Shown piece by piece: positions 1-9,211 of a DNA stretch of 24,383 nt (positions within the stretch are counted from its first letter, which is position 1; each line of letters opens with the position of its first letter). Position numbers and translations under genes: made by a program. The notes beneath the pieces were generated by a model. It was not told the origin of the DNA. It did no database searches and saw nothing but the letters and a program-made list of their open reading frames with translations. Origin of the DNA: CAZIOH01 sp964540815 (GTDB lineage Bacteria > Myxococcota_A > Polyangia > Fen-1088); assembly GCA_964540815.1 (NCBI GenBank), contig CAZIOH010000101.1, positions 1-24,383 of the forward strand. Direction: 5' to 3'.

Positions 1-5
1 CCCGG

Positions 6-1604
6 TTGGCGTTGTTCTGGAAGGTGCTCTTCTGCTTCAACCTGGCTGGCGGCGTCCTCGGTCTCGCCGGGGGCGGCATGGTGAAGCCGGGCCCCGACAC
101 CGTCATCACGTTCGGGGCGATCGCGCTGGCGGGCTCCTTGTGGTGGCTGTGCCGGCGGGGGAAGCGGTCGATCCGGTTCTGCCGGATAGTGGATGCCGGT
201 GGCCCGCTCGTCGTCGCGATCGTGGGGACCTTCTTGACGCGATACATCCTCGTGGGGTTCGTCCGCGAACACGCGGTGGTGACGGCAGAAGGGTCGCTCA
301 TGGCCGATGGCTACGTGGTCATGATCGATCTGTTCCCCGCGGCGATGTTCCTCGCGATCCGTGCTGCCCTGATCCCGTCGTCGCCTCGTCGGACCGTCAT
401 CATCACGGCGCTGGTCGGGGTCCCGAAGATCCTGCTCTCCAGCGCCCTGGTGCCAGCCGTCGGTGGAGGACTCGCCTGGCGTGGGGCCAATTCGGGCGTC
501 TTTCCGTGGCTGCCGACGACCTCGATCATGGAGTGGACCATCGCCACCATCACGTGCACCGTCATCTCGCGGGTCATCTACGGCCTCCGGGCCGAGGTCC
601 GCGAGGCGCGCCGGTTCGGGCAGTACGTGCTCGAGCGGAAGATCGGGGAAGGTGCGATGGGTGTGGTCTATCGCGCCACCCACGCGATGCTCCGTCGGCC
701 GGCGGCGATCAAGCTGCTGCTCAAGGATCGCGCGAGCGAGGCGGAGCTGGTGCGCTTCGAGCGCGAAGTTCAGCTCACGAGCCGCCTCGTCCACCCGAAC
801 ACGATCTCGATCTTCGACTACGGGCGAACGGCCGAGGGCGTCTTCTATTACGTGATGGAGTATCTCGATGGCCTGGATCTCCAGAGCCTGGTCGATCGAT
901 ACGGGCCCGTCGCCCCGGCGCGCGCGATCCACATTCTCGCGCAGATCAGCGGCGCCCTCGCCGAGGCCCATGCGCTCGGTCTCATTCACCGCGACATCAA
1001 GCCCGCCAACATCGTCCTCACCGAGCGACCCGACGAGCCCGACGTCGTCAAGGTGGTCGACTTCGGTCTGGTCAAGAGCTTCGGTGGGAACCTGGCCGCG
1101 TCGGCCGCCGGCGACGCCATCGTCGGGACGCCGCTGTACATGGCACCGGAGGCCATCTCGCGGCCCGACACCGTCGACGCGCGCTCCGATCTCTACGCGG
1201 TGGGCGCGGTCGCCTACTTCTTGCTCACCGGACGGCAGGTGTTCGAGGCCGCAACCGTGCTCGAGGTGTGCAGCAAGCACCTGCTCGAGGCGCCGGTGCC
1301 CCCGTCGCAGCGGCTGGGGAAGGCCCTCCCCGCCGACCTCGAGGCCATCGTGCTCGGTTGCCTCGCCAAGGATCGCGACGCCCGTCCCGCGTCGGCCGCG
1401 GCCCTGCGAGCCGCCCTCCTCGCCTGCGCGGACGCCGCGCACATCGACCTGCCGGCGGCTCGGGCGTGGTGGCAAGCCCACCGCGCCTCCCAGAACATCG
1501 ACCCGAGCGCCGTCGACCCCGTCGACGATCCCGGCTCGCGACCCGCGACGATGGCGATCGATCTGGGCGGCCGAAATGGCGTGGCGCTGGACGGCGTCGG
1601 CTGA
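6..1604 (+). CDS. Membrane-anchored eukaryote-like serine/threonine protein kinase (5' end at or beyond window edge)
   Basis: The product probably phosphorylates Ser/Thr residues of partner proteins at the inner membrane. Counting from a TTG at 6, about six hydrophobic segments (near residues 7-25, 34-48, 66-85, 104-120, 130-150 and 172-190) precede a Hanks-type kinase domain from about 205 to 475. All key kinase elements are visible: the Gly loop GEGAMG (214-219), VAIK-type Lys236, HRDIKPAN (328-335, catalytic Asp330), DFG (352-354) and APE (380-382). A tail of about 55 residues follows, without a PASTA or other C-terminal sensor domain. The reading frame is open to the window edge and no Shine-Dalgarno is visible, so the true start may lie upstream. 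The gene converges with the next one, with 17 bp between stop codons. The membrane half probably senses something, but I recognise no ligand-binding family in it. Confidence 0.9.
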   Translation: MALFWKVLFCFNLAGGVLGLAGGGMVKPGPDTVITFGAIALAGSLWWLCRRGKRSIRFCRIVDAGGPLVVAIVGTFLTRYILVGFVREHAVVTAEGSLMADGYVVMIDLFPAAMFLAIRAALIPSSPRRTVIITALVGVPKILLSSALVPAVGGGLAWRGANSGVFPWLPTTSIMEWTIATITCTVISRVIYGLRAEVREARRFGQYVLERKIGEGAMGVVYRATHAMLRRPAAIKLLLKDRASEAELVRFEREVQLTSRLVHPNTISIFDYGRTAEGVFYYVMEYLDGLDLQSLVDRYGPVAPARAIHILAQISGALAEAHALGLIHRDIKPANIVLTERPDEPDVVKVVDFGLVKSFGGNLAASAAGDAIVGTPLYMAPEAISRPDTVDARSDLYAVGAVAYFLLTGRQVFEAATVLEVCSKHLLEAPVPPSQRLGKALPADLEAIVLGCLAKDRDARPASAAALRAALLACADAAHIDLPAARAWWQAHRASQNIDPSAVDPVDDPGSRPATMAIDLGGRNGVALDGVG

Positions 1605-1621
1605 CGGAGCGAGCCCACCTC

Positions 1622-2233
1622 TCAGAAGCTGCCGAAGATCAGGCTGGTGCGCACGACCAGGCTGCTCATGTCCCGGCTGGAGGGTCCTTCACCGCTGCCG
1701 GCCACCGCGAACCGGTAACCGACCCCGCTGGCGAAGCGCACGTGCTTGGCGACGTTGAGCTCGAGGTTCGCGGCTGGCTCGAAGACCAGGAAATTCTTGG
1801 TGGAGCACGAGTCGGGGCCGCCGGTCCCGGCCGCGCACCAGCGGCCATCTCCGATGGTCGACTCCAGCGTTCCATGGAACAGCTGGTCCGAATGCCAGAT
1901 GTACTGCAGCAGGAGGCCACCGTAGCTCCCGAGGTTTCGAACCTCGTGGTCGTTCAGGGTCGTGGCGGAGCTGGCCAGGCCCTGGGCGGCCAACCCCACC
2001 GCAAGACCCTTGTTCAAGTAGATGCCGCCACGCAATCCCGGGGTGTAGTTCAAGCGCCCATCGAATCCCGTGGTGCCAAACGTCGGCGCCAGGAACCAAC
2101 CGCTGATCTTCGTCCCACCGGTCGCGACCCCGGCCGTCAGAGTCTCCGGCTCGGCGGGAGGCGGGCTCTGCGCCAGCGCCGTCGCGCTGGTCAGGAGGGA
2201 GAGGATGGTGGCGCTGACGGTTGCAAGCTTCAT
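1622..2233 (-). CDS. Secreted, probable outer-membrane beta-barrel protein, unknown function
   Basis: This is a 203-residue protein with a Sec-type signal peptide (MKLATVSATILSLLTSATALA, likely cut after ALA). The mature part is rich in Gly and aromatic residues alternating with polar ones. It ends in Phe (LIFGSF), the terminal aromatic typical of proteins inserted by the BAM machinery. I chose the ATG at 2233 because TTGGAG (2245-2240) sits 6 nt upstream as a good ribosome site. A TTG inside that same site would give four extra residues and is less likely. Two Cys (in RWCAAG and DSCSTK) may form a disulphide. The barrel-like assignment is an inference from composition and the C-terminus; no named family is recognised. 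No operon partner is seen, since the kinase gene is convergent. Confidence 0.7.
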   Translation of the reverse strand: MKLATVSATILSLLTSATALAQSPPPAEPETLTAGVATGGTKISGWFLAPTFGTTGFDGRLNYTPGLRGGIYLNKGLAVGLAAQGLASSATTLNDHEVRNLGSYGGLLLQYIWHSDQLFHGTLESTIGDGRWCAAGTGGPDSCSTKNFLVFEPAANLELNVAKHVRFASGVGYRFAVAGSGEGPSSRDMSSLVVRTSLIFGSF

Positions 2234-2245
2234 GGTGGACTCCAA

Positions 2246-2887
2246 GGTGGTGGGTGGATCGACGGATGGGTGGATGGTTCGTGAAACGGCTGTTCAACCG
2301 TCTCAGCACTTCGCATGCCACCGAATCCGAGCCCAGGAGGCCCAGCGTCGCGGGGCTTCCGGGAGATCGCCCGGGACAGCCGTCCGGCTCCGGCGGACAC
2401 CTGTCGGTCGCCTGTCCGCGCACGCCGGCGCGCCGTGTCGCCGAGCACCGGAGGCGGTCGGTGGCGGCATCACGCCGATGCGAACAACGGATCCACGCAG
2501 CTCAGGACATCGAAGACGGCTTCTTCACCCCCGGCAAGCCGCCTTTCATGACGAGCTCGGACCCGGGTCCTGGTGGTCCCGCTGAAATTGGTACCCAACC
2601 GGGCCGGTGGTGACACGAGGACCGCGTCATCGACGGCACCATCGAGGGGAGCGATCGCGAAGCTATGTGGCGCTGCTCGGCGATCCGCCGGTGGCCACCC
2701 CAGCGCGTGAGAGCCTCCAGAACTCGCGCTGACGGCATGGACCTTCAGCGCCTCGTCGATCAGACCGACCCGGTGGCTCCGCCCGCACCGGCCCGAGCGC
2801 GATGCCCTGCGCACGCCCCGCTGACCCGATGCCCCCGAGAGGCGTCCATTCCTGGCGTTCGAGCGCGCGGACGTGTAGCTCTATGCC
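2246..2887. other. 640-bp stretch without a supportable gene
   Basis: Several overlapping open frames exist on both strands, but none has a ribosome site, a recognisable domain or a clear coding bias. The part next to the barrel-protein gene holds a short ATCCACCC/ATCCGTCG-like run (about 2250-2280), probably in its 5' leader. A minus frame ending at 2470 and a plus frame ending at 2613 look weakly protein-like around 2510-2620. I cannot decide between them and would treat the stretch as intergenic or decayed. Confidence 0.5.
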
Positions 2888-3745
2888 ATGAGCGCCACCA
2901 ACACCCCCATCCGAGCGGACCAGGCGTTTCGCGAACGTGTCGGCGAGGCGTGGGTCCTCCTGCAGGAACAGACGGACACCCAGCTCGACCCGTTCGGCCA
3001 GGCGGCGATCGCGAAGCTCGAGCTGACGCCGGGCGCCCGGGTGCTCGACGTTGGTTGCGGGTGCGGCCAGACCTTGCTCGAACTGGCCGAGCTCGTCGGT
3101 GCCGGTGGGCACGTCATGGGTGTCGACGTCTCGGAGCCGATGCTCGCGCGTGCTGGCGAGCGCGCCGCCGGTCAGCCGAGCATCGAGCTCTGCTCCGCCA
3201 ACGCCCAGACCTACCCCTTTCCAGCGGCCGACTTCGACGCGCTCTTCTCGCGCTTCGGCGTCATGTTCTTCGAGGACTCGCGCGCGGCCTTCGCGAACCT
3301 GCGGCGGGCGCTCCGTCCGGGCGGGCGCCTGGCGTTCGTGTGCTGGCAAGCCCTCGCCAAGAATCCGTGGGCCGAGCTTCCGTTGCGCGCCGTCATGCAG
3401 GTGCTGGGCTCGACCGCGCTGCCGGAGCTCTTCCGGCCTGGACGTCCCGGGCCCTTCCACTTCGCCGATCCGGATCACGTCCGCGCGATCTTGTCCGGCG
3501 CCGGCTTCGCCGAGATCGAGATCGAGCGCTTCGAGAGACCGCTGCAGGTCGGGGGTGCCCTGACGCTCGAGGAGGGGCTCGCCTACTGCCTCCAGATGGG
3601 TCCCGCCGCACGCGCCATGACGGATGCGCCCGCGGAGCTGCGTCCCGCGCTCGAGGCGGCCATCGCGGGCACACTCGCGCCTTTCGTCGGTGACCGCGGC
3701 ATATGGATGGACGCGGCGGCCTTCATCGTCACCGCACGCGTTTGA
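2888..3745 (+). CDS. Class I SAM-dependent methyltransferase (UbiE/Methyltransf_11-25 type)
   Basis: This is a cytoplasmic 285-residue enzyme predicted to transfer a methyl group from S-adenosylmethionine; the substrate is unknown. Motif I is VLDVGCGCGQT (residues 52-62), the acidic residue at the end of strand 2 is in GVDVSEPML (78-86), and a motif II/III pattern follows in FDALFSRFGVMFF (116-128). The post-motif ALRPGGRLAFVCW (141-153) is characteristic of the UbiE-like branch. The C-terminal 100 residues (from about HFADPDHVRAIL) form the usual lid seen in methyltransferases of small molecules. No good Shine-Dalgarno is visible before the ATG at 2888. The gene stands alone, with about 100 bp before the next one. 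Confidence 0.9.
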   Translation: MSATNTPIRADQAFRERVGEAWVLLQEQTDTQLDPFGQAAIAKLELTPGARVLDVGCGCGQTLLELAELVGAGGHVMGVDVSEPMLARAGERAAGQPSIELCSANAQTYPFPAADFDALFSRFGVMFFEDSRAAFANLRRALRPGGRLAFVCWQALAKNPWAELPLRAVMQVLGSTALPELFRPGRPGPFHFADPDHVRAILSGAGFAEIEIERFERPLQVGGALTLEEGLAYCLQMGPAARAMTDAPAELRPALEAAIAGTLAPFVGDRGIWMDAAAFIVTARV

Positions 3746-3846
3746 CACGCGATGGAGGCCAAGTGAAGGTCACGGGAGTGGGACGACGATGAAGACCAGA
3801 ACCTCGAAGCACCGCGCGCGCACCCTCAGAGGTGTGAGGAGATGTC

Positions 3847-4536
3847 ATGGCGAGAGTTGGTATCAGGGCCGCGTTCACGTCCGTCCTCGCCTTCGTCGGG
3901 TCGTGCGGTTCGAAAGCCATCGACCAGGTTACCCCGGAGACGTGCGTGAAGCCGGCGGATCCTGGGTGCCGCATCGCCGTCCACGAGAATTCATTCGTGC
4001 GATGGGCGGGACCCGGTACGGACAAGACCGCCGGCGGAGCTTCCACGGCGGTCGTGAGGCATGAGCCCGGACGGTTCTGCATGTCGGGCACGGTCGATCC
4101 AGGTGCAAGCGGCTTGGGCTGGGGCGCGCTCCTCGCCCTCGGGCTGGATGAAGTGGACGAATCCAACAAGGTGGTCCTGTCGTTCGACGCTTCAGCGCTT
4201 GGGGTGGAGCAAATTCGGTTCAACGTGGAGACCCCTCCGTCCTCAGGAGCTCTTGTCGAGGTAACTCAAATTCAGAGTGCCGGATGCACGCAGATTCCAG
4301 ACTGCGTCACGACGTTTGGTCGCACCGGCCTCGTTGCCACCCCGGGGATCTTCACCGTGCCCTTGACCGACTTCAACCTGCCCGATGACTCCCACCCCAA
4401 CGCCACCCTTGACCGAGCTCTGATGACCGGGGTGCACTTCCACGTCCCGACCTCGCCGGGTATGGCGGTCGGCTACGCCTTCTGTGTCACCAGTCTCGCG
4501 TTCCTCGACGGCAGTGGCCACGAGATCACGCCGTGA
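3847..4536 (+). CDS. Putative lipoprotein, unknown function
   Basis: This is a 229-residue protein with a short signal peptide ending in a plausible lipobox FVGSC, so Cys20 would be lipidated after SPase II cleavage. GAGGAG (3836-3841) lies 5 nt before the ATG and fixes the start. The mature region contains several Cys (ETCVKPADPGC, RFCMSG, AGCTQIPDC, FCVTS) and a beta-rich pattern around VVLSFDASALGVEQIRF. That pattern recalls carbohydrate-binding-like jelly-roll modules in myxobacterial surface proteins, but this is only an impression. The last 11 bases overlap the end of a decayed gene on the other strand. The upstream 100 bp hold nothing else that I recognise. Confidence 0.75.
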   Translation: MARVGIRAAFTSVLAFVGSCGSKAIDQVTPETCVKPADPGCRIAVHENSFVRWAGPGTDKTAGGASTAVVRHEPGRFCMSGTVDPGASGLGWGALLALGLDEVDESNKVVLSFDASALGVEQIRFNVETPPSSGALVEVTQIQSAGCTQIPDCVTTFGRTGLVATPGIFTVPLTDFNLPDDSHPNATLDRALMTGVHFHVPTSPGMAVGYAFCVTSLAFLDGSGHEITP

Positions 4537-4780
4537 CGGCGGCCGGAACCCTGCCGCGGGTGACGACGCCGTTGGTGATGATGTTGCCGTCAGAGAGAAT
4601 GACGCCCTCCAGGCTTGGAAGGCGCGACCAATGCTCGAATTGCGCTCGCAGCGCGGCCTCGTCCTCGACATGCGGATTCGAATGACGGGCGGGACACGAA
4701 GCTCGTCACCCATCGTGTTGAACAGCCAACCGCCGATACCGGTCGGTTCGCTGCCACCGATTCCTGACAAGCTCGCTCCA
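4526..4780 (-). pseudogene. Decayed C-terminal piece, possibly a metallo-beta-lactamase-fold hydrolase
   Basis: Read on the minus strand, 4684-4526 encodes a protein-like stretch (HVEDEAALRAQFEHW, then LPSLEGVILSDGNIITN) ending in TGA. The preceding 60-90 bases (about 4780-4685) continue plausibly only in another frame (GIGGWLFNTMGDELRVPPVI), so at least one frameshift is present. The pattern of an Arg/Pro-rich strand, an acidic helix with AALR, and then a strand like VILSDG resembles the C-terminus of metallo-beta-lactamase-fold proteins (DUF4336-like), where SHG is usual. That family guess is tentative. The 5' two-thirds of the gene are missing, replaced by an unrelated plus-strand remnant. 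Confidence 0.35.
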
Positions 4781-4800
4781 GCCGACCGAGACAATCCGTA

Positions 4801-5070
4801 CGCGGCTATTCCGTCAACCAGCTCTTTGCGTTCCTCGCCGGCGCGCTGCGATCGACCGCCCTCGACCTCGTGGCCTTCGTGAAGGCCGAACTGGCCGCCA
4901 GCCACGATTCGAAGTCGCCGCTGGCGAAGGCGATGACGCTGACCCAGCGGCCCGACCGTAACCTCGCAGCCGACCCCGCGGCCGGTCAGGTCGGCCTCGC
5001 CTGGCTCATCACGCCCGGTGACCTGAGCGCGGTTGCCTCGCAGACCAGACGTCCGCGCTGGCGTCGGTGA
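4801..5070 (+). pseudogene. Internal fragment of a serine beta-lactamase/esterase-family hydrolase
   Basis: The plus frame through 4801-5070 reads AGALRSTALDLVAFVKAEL, then SPLAKAMTLTQ and QVGLAWLI. This matches the conserved middle-to-late segment of class C beta-lactamase-related serine hydrolases (pattern GxLRSTaxDLxxFxxAxL, then Lxxam.lTq, then xGLgW). The N-terminal SxxK and YxN catalytic motifs are absent upstream, where the frame closes at a TGA at 4765-4767. The downstream HNGGTxGY-type segment is also missing, because the frame runs into Arg-rich out-of-frame sequence and stops at 5070. It is therefore a relic of about 60-70 residues, not a gene. The family assignment rests on motif recall, not a search. 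Confidence 0.55.
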
Positions 5071-5336
5071 TGCGCACTGCCGGAAACGCTCGTGTCGGGC
5101 CAGGCACGCGAACTCCACCAAAGATCAGCCGACGCCCGAGCCATGCCTTGTCCGTGGTTTACACCATCGCGAGCCTATGTCTAGGCGGCTGCGATGGGTG
5201 CGGCGGTGGGCCCCGAGGCAATACGCCGATGTGTGGGACCTGCGTCATGACCATCGACTGCACCGCGGGACTGACTTGCCTCAACGGTGCCTGCGAAAAC
5301 GCTCCACCTTCCTGCCATGTCAGGATCGGGCTCTGA
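5070..5336 (+). CDS. Small Cys-rich lipoprotein (start uncertain, possibly truncated)
   Basis: An 88-codon frame starts at ATG 5070. A better N-terminus may be the TTG at 5148 or GTG at 5154, giving a short hydrophobic signal and the lipobox LCLGGC. The mature part is small and Cys-rich: CDGCGGG, then CGTCVMTIDC, GLTCLNGAC and PPSC. The C-x2-C ... DC-x2-G-x2-C-x4-C pattern is common in myxobacterial secreted and surface proteins and also appears in the large lipoprotein at 9212-10482. No Shine-Dalgarno supports any start, and the protein ends abruptly after the Cys cluster. It lies between gene remnants, so it may itself be the 5' part of a broken gene. No function can be assigned. Confidence 0.45.
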   Translation: MRTAGNARVGPGTRTPPKISRRPSHALSVVYTIASLCLGGCDGCGGGPRGNTPMCGTCVMTIDCTAGLTCLNGACENAPPSCHVRIGL

Positions 5337-5537
5337 GGCCGTGGCTGGCAGCAGGGCGGTCAGCCGCGCAACCCGGACGTGGTGTTCTGGATCTGGAGGA
5401 GCGCGGTGCGCACGGTGGACACCACTGTCACAGCGAACGCGGTGTCGCTCACGCCGGACGCGGATCGGTCGAAGAACCACTTGAACCCCGGGACGGGGGC
5501 CGATCCCCCTTCCGGCCGGTCCCACCCACATCTTCTT

Positions 5538-5861
5538 TCGGCACACCTCTCGTTGGCCCCCCTCCCCTACGTGCTGAGCGCGATCGAATTCGCCGCGGAA
5601 TCCGACTGCATCGCAACCCTTTCCGAGCGCCTGGCTCGGCGGCTCTCGGCGCGCTACGCGCTGCAAGTCCTCGCGCCACCGCTGGCGCTCCCACCGTGCG
5701 CGGGCTCGCAGGTCTGGCATCCTCGCCTCGACGCGGATCCTGCGCACGCGTGGCTCCGCAGGCTCGTCGCGAACATCGCGGCGTCCAACCGAGAGCTATT
5801 CGGTCCGGGCCGGAGGGCGCACCACGTGCACCGCTCGGCGCCGGCCGCTGCTCGGCCGTGA
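5538..5861 (+). pseudogene. C-terminal remnant of a LysR-family transcriptional regulator
   Basis: This frame encodes LPYVLSAIEFAAESDCIATL, SERLARRL, LAPPLALPP, then VWHPRLDADPAHAWLRRLV. The order matches the end of the LysR substrate-binding domain (aesDliatlPerlAr, PlpLP, WHpRxdxDPaHrWLR). The N-terminal winged helix-turn-helix and most of the effector domain are absent. The same frame upstream (5379-5537) does not look like LysR, and no complete regulator can be built in any frame. The fragment cannot bind DNA and is best read as a relic. No target gene is evident beside it. Confidence 0.6.
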
Positions 5862-6203
5862 GGTGCCGCCGCCCACGGCCCCGGGGCCAAGCCTCCCGAG
5901 CTGCGGTGTCCGCGAACCCATTTTCCTCCGGCTGGCTCGAAGTCCGTGAACGTCAACTCGTTGGTGCTCGACGTGCGAGAGCCCGGTGCGTGTGAGGCGG
6001 GGATGCTTCCGGAGTCCCTCGACATCCCCCTCGACCAGCTGCGCGGGCGCCTCGCCGAGCTGCCCCGGGACCGGATGATCGTCGTCGACTGTGCCGACGG
6101 TCAGCGCGGCCATCCCGCGGTCCGCATGTTTCGCCAGCACGGCTTCGGCGCCCGCAACGTCTCTGGCGGATGGCGGACCCTCTCGGCATCCTACCCGGCT
6201 CGA

Positions 6204-6220
6204 GGGCCCGCCGCGGGCCC
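6204..6220 (-). terminator. Hairpin downstream of recA
   Basis: GGGCCCG (6204-6210), loop CCG, CGGGCCC (6214-6220) form a perfect 7-bp G/C stem 11 bp past the recA stop codon. There is no U-tract, as is usual in very high-GC genomes, so its strength as an intrinsic terminator is uncertain. It also lies inside the tail of the convergent rhodanese frame. Confidence 0.45.
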
Positions 6221-6231
6221 TGACTCCAGAG

Positions 6232-7275
<1,044 letters not shown>

Positions 7276-7282
7276 GTTCGCT

Positions 7283-7288
7283 CTCCTT
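7283..7288 (-). promoter_or_regulatory. recA ribosome binding site
   Basis: AAGGAG on the minus strand, 7 nt before ATG 7275. It decides the recA start against the upstream in-frame extension to 7422. Confidence 0.8.
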
Positions 7289-7431
7289 TTTTCCATCCCG
7301 ACCGACCAACTGGCCAACCAACATCTCTTCTTCGGACACCCCGCGGTTTGGTTTCCAACCATCTCCGATCGAGCGGGTCCCCCGCCCCCCGGACCATGGT
7401 CCAGAGCCCTCGGCCCCGACACCGGGGTGTT

Positions 7432-9012
7432 TCAACCGTCGACCGGGCGGTCGAGGGCCCGATACTGAAGCGCCTCTCCGAGGTGGCCGGACGCCACGGT
7501 CTCGCTGCCCGCCAGGTCCGCGATGGTTCGAGCCACCCGACGCACCCGAACGATGGCGCGGGCGGACAGACCGAACCGCGACACCGCCTTCTCGAGCAGC
7601 CGATGTCCCGCCTGGTCCAGCGCCGCCACCCGATCGAGCTCGGTGCCGGACAGCCGGGCGTTGAGAACCATCGGGCCGTCGCCCGCACGCCGCCGCTGGC
7701 GCTCGCGCGCCTCCACCACCCGCGCTCGAATGTCGCTGCTCGCCTCGCCGGGAGCCTTCTCGGACAGCGCGCGGTACGACACCGCCGGAACCTCCACGTG
7801 CATGTCGATCCGATCGAGCAGCGGCCCGGACAGCCGGGCCCGGTAGGCGGCGATCCCGGCCCGCGAGCAGGTGCAGGTGCGCAGCCCGCTGCCGAGGTGC
7901 CCACAGGGACAGGGATTGAGCGCGGCGATCAGCATGAAGTCGGCCGGGTACTCGATGCTCCGCCGGGCCCGAACCACGCTGACCACCCGGTCCTCGATCG
8001 GCTGGCGCAGGGCCTCGAGGGCGGGGCGCTGAAACTCGAGGAGCTCGTCGAGGAACAGGACCCCATGGTGGGCGAGGCTGACCTCGCCCGGCCGACAAGC
8101 CGGTCCCCCGCCCACCAGTCCGGCCACGCTGACCGTGTGGTGCGGTGCCCGGAAGGGACGCTCCCGCAGCAAGGAGCGACCGCCGAGCAAACCCGCCACC
8201 GAGTACACCATGGTCGTCCCGAGGCCTTCCTCGAGACCGAGCGGAGGCAGGAGACCAGGCATCCTCTGCGCCAGCATGGTCTTACCCGAGCCGGGTGGTC
8301 CCACGAAGAGCAGATTGTGTCCCCCGGCCGCCGCCAGCTCGAGCGCCCGCCGGGCCACCTCCTGCCCCCGCACGTCGACCATGTCGGGGGCCGCGGGGGA
8401 GCTGGAGATCCTGGCTCGCCCCCAGGGAAGACATTCCTTCGATCGGACATCGCCAATGTCGCCTATCTGGTCGACTTGGCCCGCAGACCTCGGCACGCCA
8501 TCCCGAAGGGCGTCCAGCAGATCGGGGATCCCCGAGACAGGAAACACGGCGCATCCATCGGAGATCACCCGGGCCTCCGGCGCGTTGTCGCGCGGGACGA
8601 ACAGGCGCTTCGCGCGTCCGCGGCGGCGCGCCCAGTCCGCGATCGGGAGCACGCCTCGCACCGGTCGCGCGCTGCCGTCGAGCGCGAGCTCGCCCACGAA
8701 GATCGCGTCGTCGATGGTCCCGGGAGCCACCACACCGGCGGCGCACAACATCCCGACCGCGATCGGCAGATCGAAGGCCGCGCCGTCCTTCCGCAGATCG
8801 GCCGGCGCGAGGTTGACCGTGATCCTGCGGGAAGGGAGCTTGAAGCCGCAGTTCTCGAGCGCGCCGCGGATGCGCAGCCGCCCTTCCTTCACGCCGGCGT
8901 CCGGCAGGCCGACGATGTGGCAGCCGGGCAGCCCGACCGCGAAATCCACCTCCACGTCGATGGGTGCAGCCTGGATCCCCACCACGGTCGCAGACGAAAC
9001 CTTCGCGAGCAT
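7432..9012 (-). CDS. comM: ComM/YifB family Mg-chelatase-like AAA+ helicase
   Basis: ComM is a hexameric AAA+ helicase that extends RecA-made recombination intermediates during natural transformation. The 526 residues show the YifB order: an N-terminal Lon-protease-like ChlI fold (VGLPGCHIVGLPDAGVKE, 26-43), the Mg-chelatase AAA+ core with Walker A GPPGSGKT (238-245), FRAPHHTVS (287-295), and Walker B VLFLDE (318-323). These are followed by a Cys4 element NPCPCGHLGSGLRTCTCS (366-383), LLDRIDMHVEVP and the C-terminal helical domain. The start is ATG 9012, giving MLAKVSSATVVGI, the usual family N-terminus, although no strong Shine-Dalgarno is seen. Residues about 175-210 form a variable linker. 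recA follows 156 bp downstream on the same strand. Together they suggest a recombination or competence role, though no other competence gene is in the window. Confidence 0.95.
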   Translation of the reverse strand: MLAKVSSATVVGIQAAPIDVEVDFAVGLPGCHIVGLPDAGVKEGRLRIRGALENCGFKLPSRRITVNLAPADLRKDGAAFDLPIAVGMLCAAGVVAPGTIDDAIFVGELALDGSARPVRGVLPIADWARRRGRAKRLFVPRDNAPEARVISDGCAVFPVSGIPDLLDALRDGVPRSAGQVDQIGDIGDVRSKECLPWGRARISSSPAAPDMVDVRGQEVARRALELAAAGGHNLLFVGPPGSGKTMLAQRMPGLLPPLGLEEGLGTTMVYSVAGLLGGRSLLRERPFRAPHHTVSVAGLVGGGPACRPGEVSLAHHGVLFLDELLEFQRPALEALRQPIEDRVVSVVRARRSIEYPADFMLIAALNPCPCGHLGSGLRTCTCSRAGIAAYRARLSGPLLDRIDMHVEVPAVSYRALSEKAPGEASSDIRARVVEARERQRRRAGDGPMVLNARLSGTELDRVAALDQAGHRLLEKAVSRFGLSARAIVRVRRVARTIADLAGSETVASGHLGEALQYRALDRPVDG

Positions 9013-9111
9013 GAGGCGAGACACAGCGAGCGCCGTGCCAGCGCCGCGAGTCCAGCGAGGACCGCAGGCGCGGGCCAAGCGTGCCAGAGCCTCCGGCCGC
9101 GCCGCCCCCAC

Positions 9112-9130
9112 CGGTCGCTCCGGGCGACCG
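9112..9130 (-). terminator. Hairpin between the large lipoprotein gene and comM
   Basis: CGGTCGC (9112-9118), loop TCCGG, GCGACCG (9124-9130) make a perfect 7-bp stem. It lies about 80 bp past the lipoprotein stop codon and about 100 bp before the comM start, with no U-tract. A transcription end for the lipoprotein gene is plausible but not shown. The rest of 9013-9211 holds nothing I recognise. Confidence 0.35.
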
Positions 9131-9211
9131 AGATTCGACCGCCCCGGCCGCTCTCCGGTCAGTCGCCCGAGATCCGGACGAGGGCCGGTCGCCCCGCGTC
9201 CGCCGTCGACC

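Noticed and set aside
2470..2814. A 114-residue minus-strand frame upstream of the methyltransferase
   Set aside because: There is no ribosome site, no recognised motif and only moderate G/C bias at third positions; it competes with plus-strand frames of similar quality.
4243..5121. A 292-residue minus-strand frame
   Set aside because: It covers the 3' half of the lipoprotein gene antisense and has no family pattern as a whole; only a short piece around 4685-4780 fits a decayed gene.
5360..5506. A protein-like minus-strand stretch (GFKWFFDRSASG, then VVSTVRTALLQIQN) ending at 5360
   Set aside because: The plus strand over the same bases (5379-5500) looks equally protein-like and neither side matches a family I know, so I cannot choose a coding strand.
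7276..7431. A LexA/SOS box upstream of recA
   Set aside because: I found no convincing dyad matching a LexA operator known to me; regulation by another damage response cannot be judged from this sequence.
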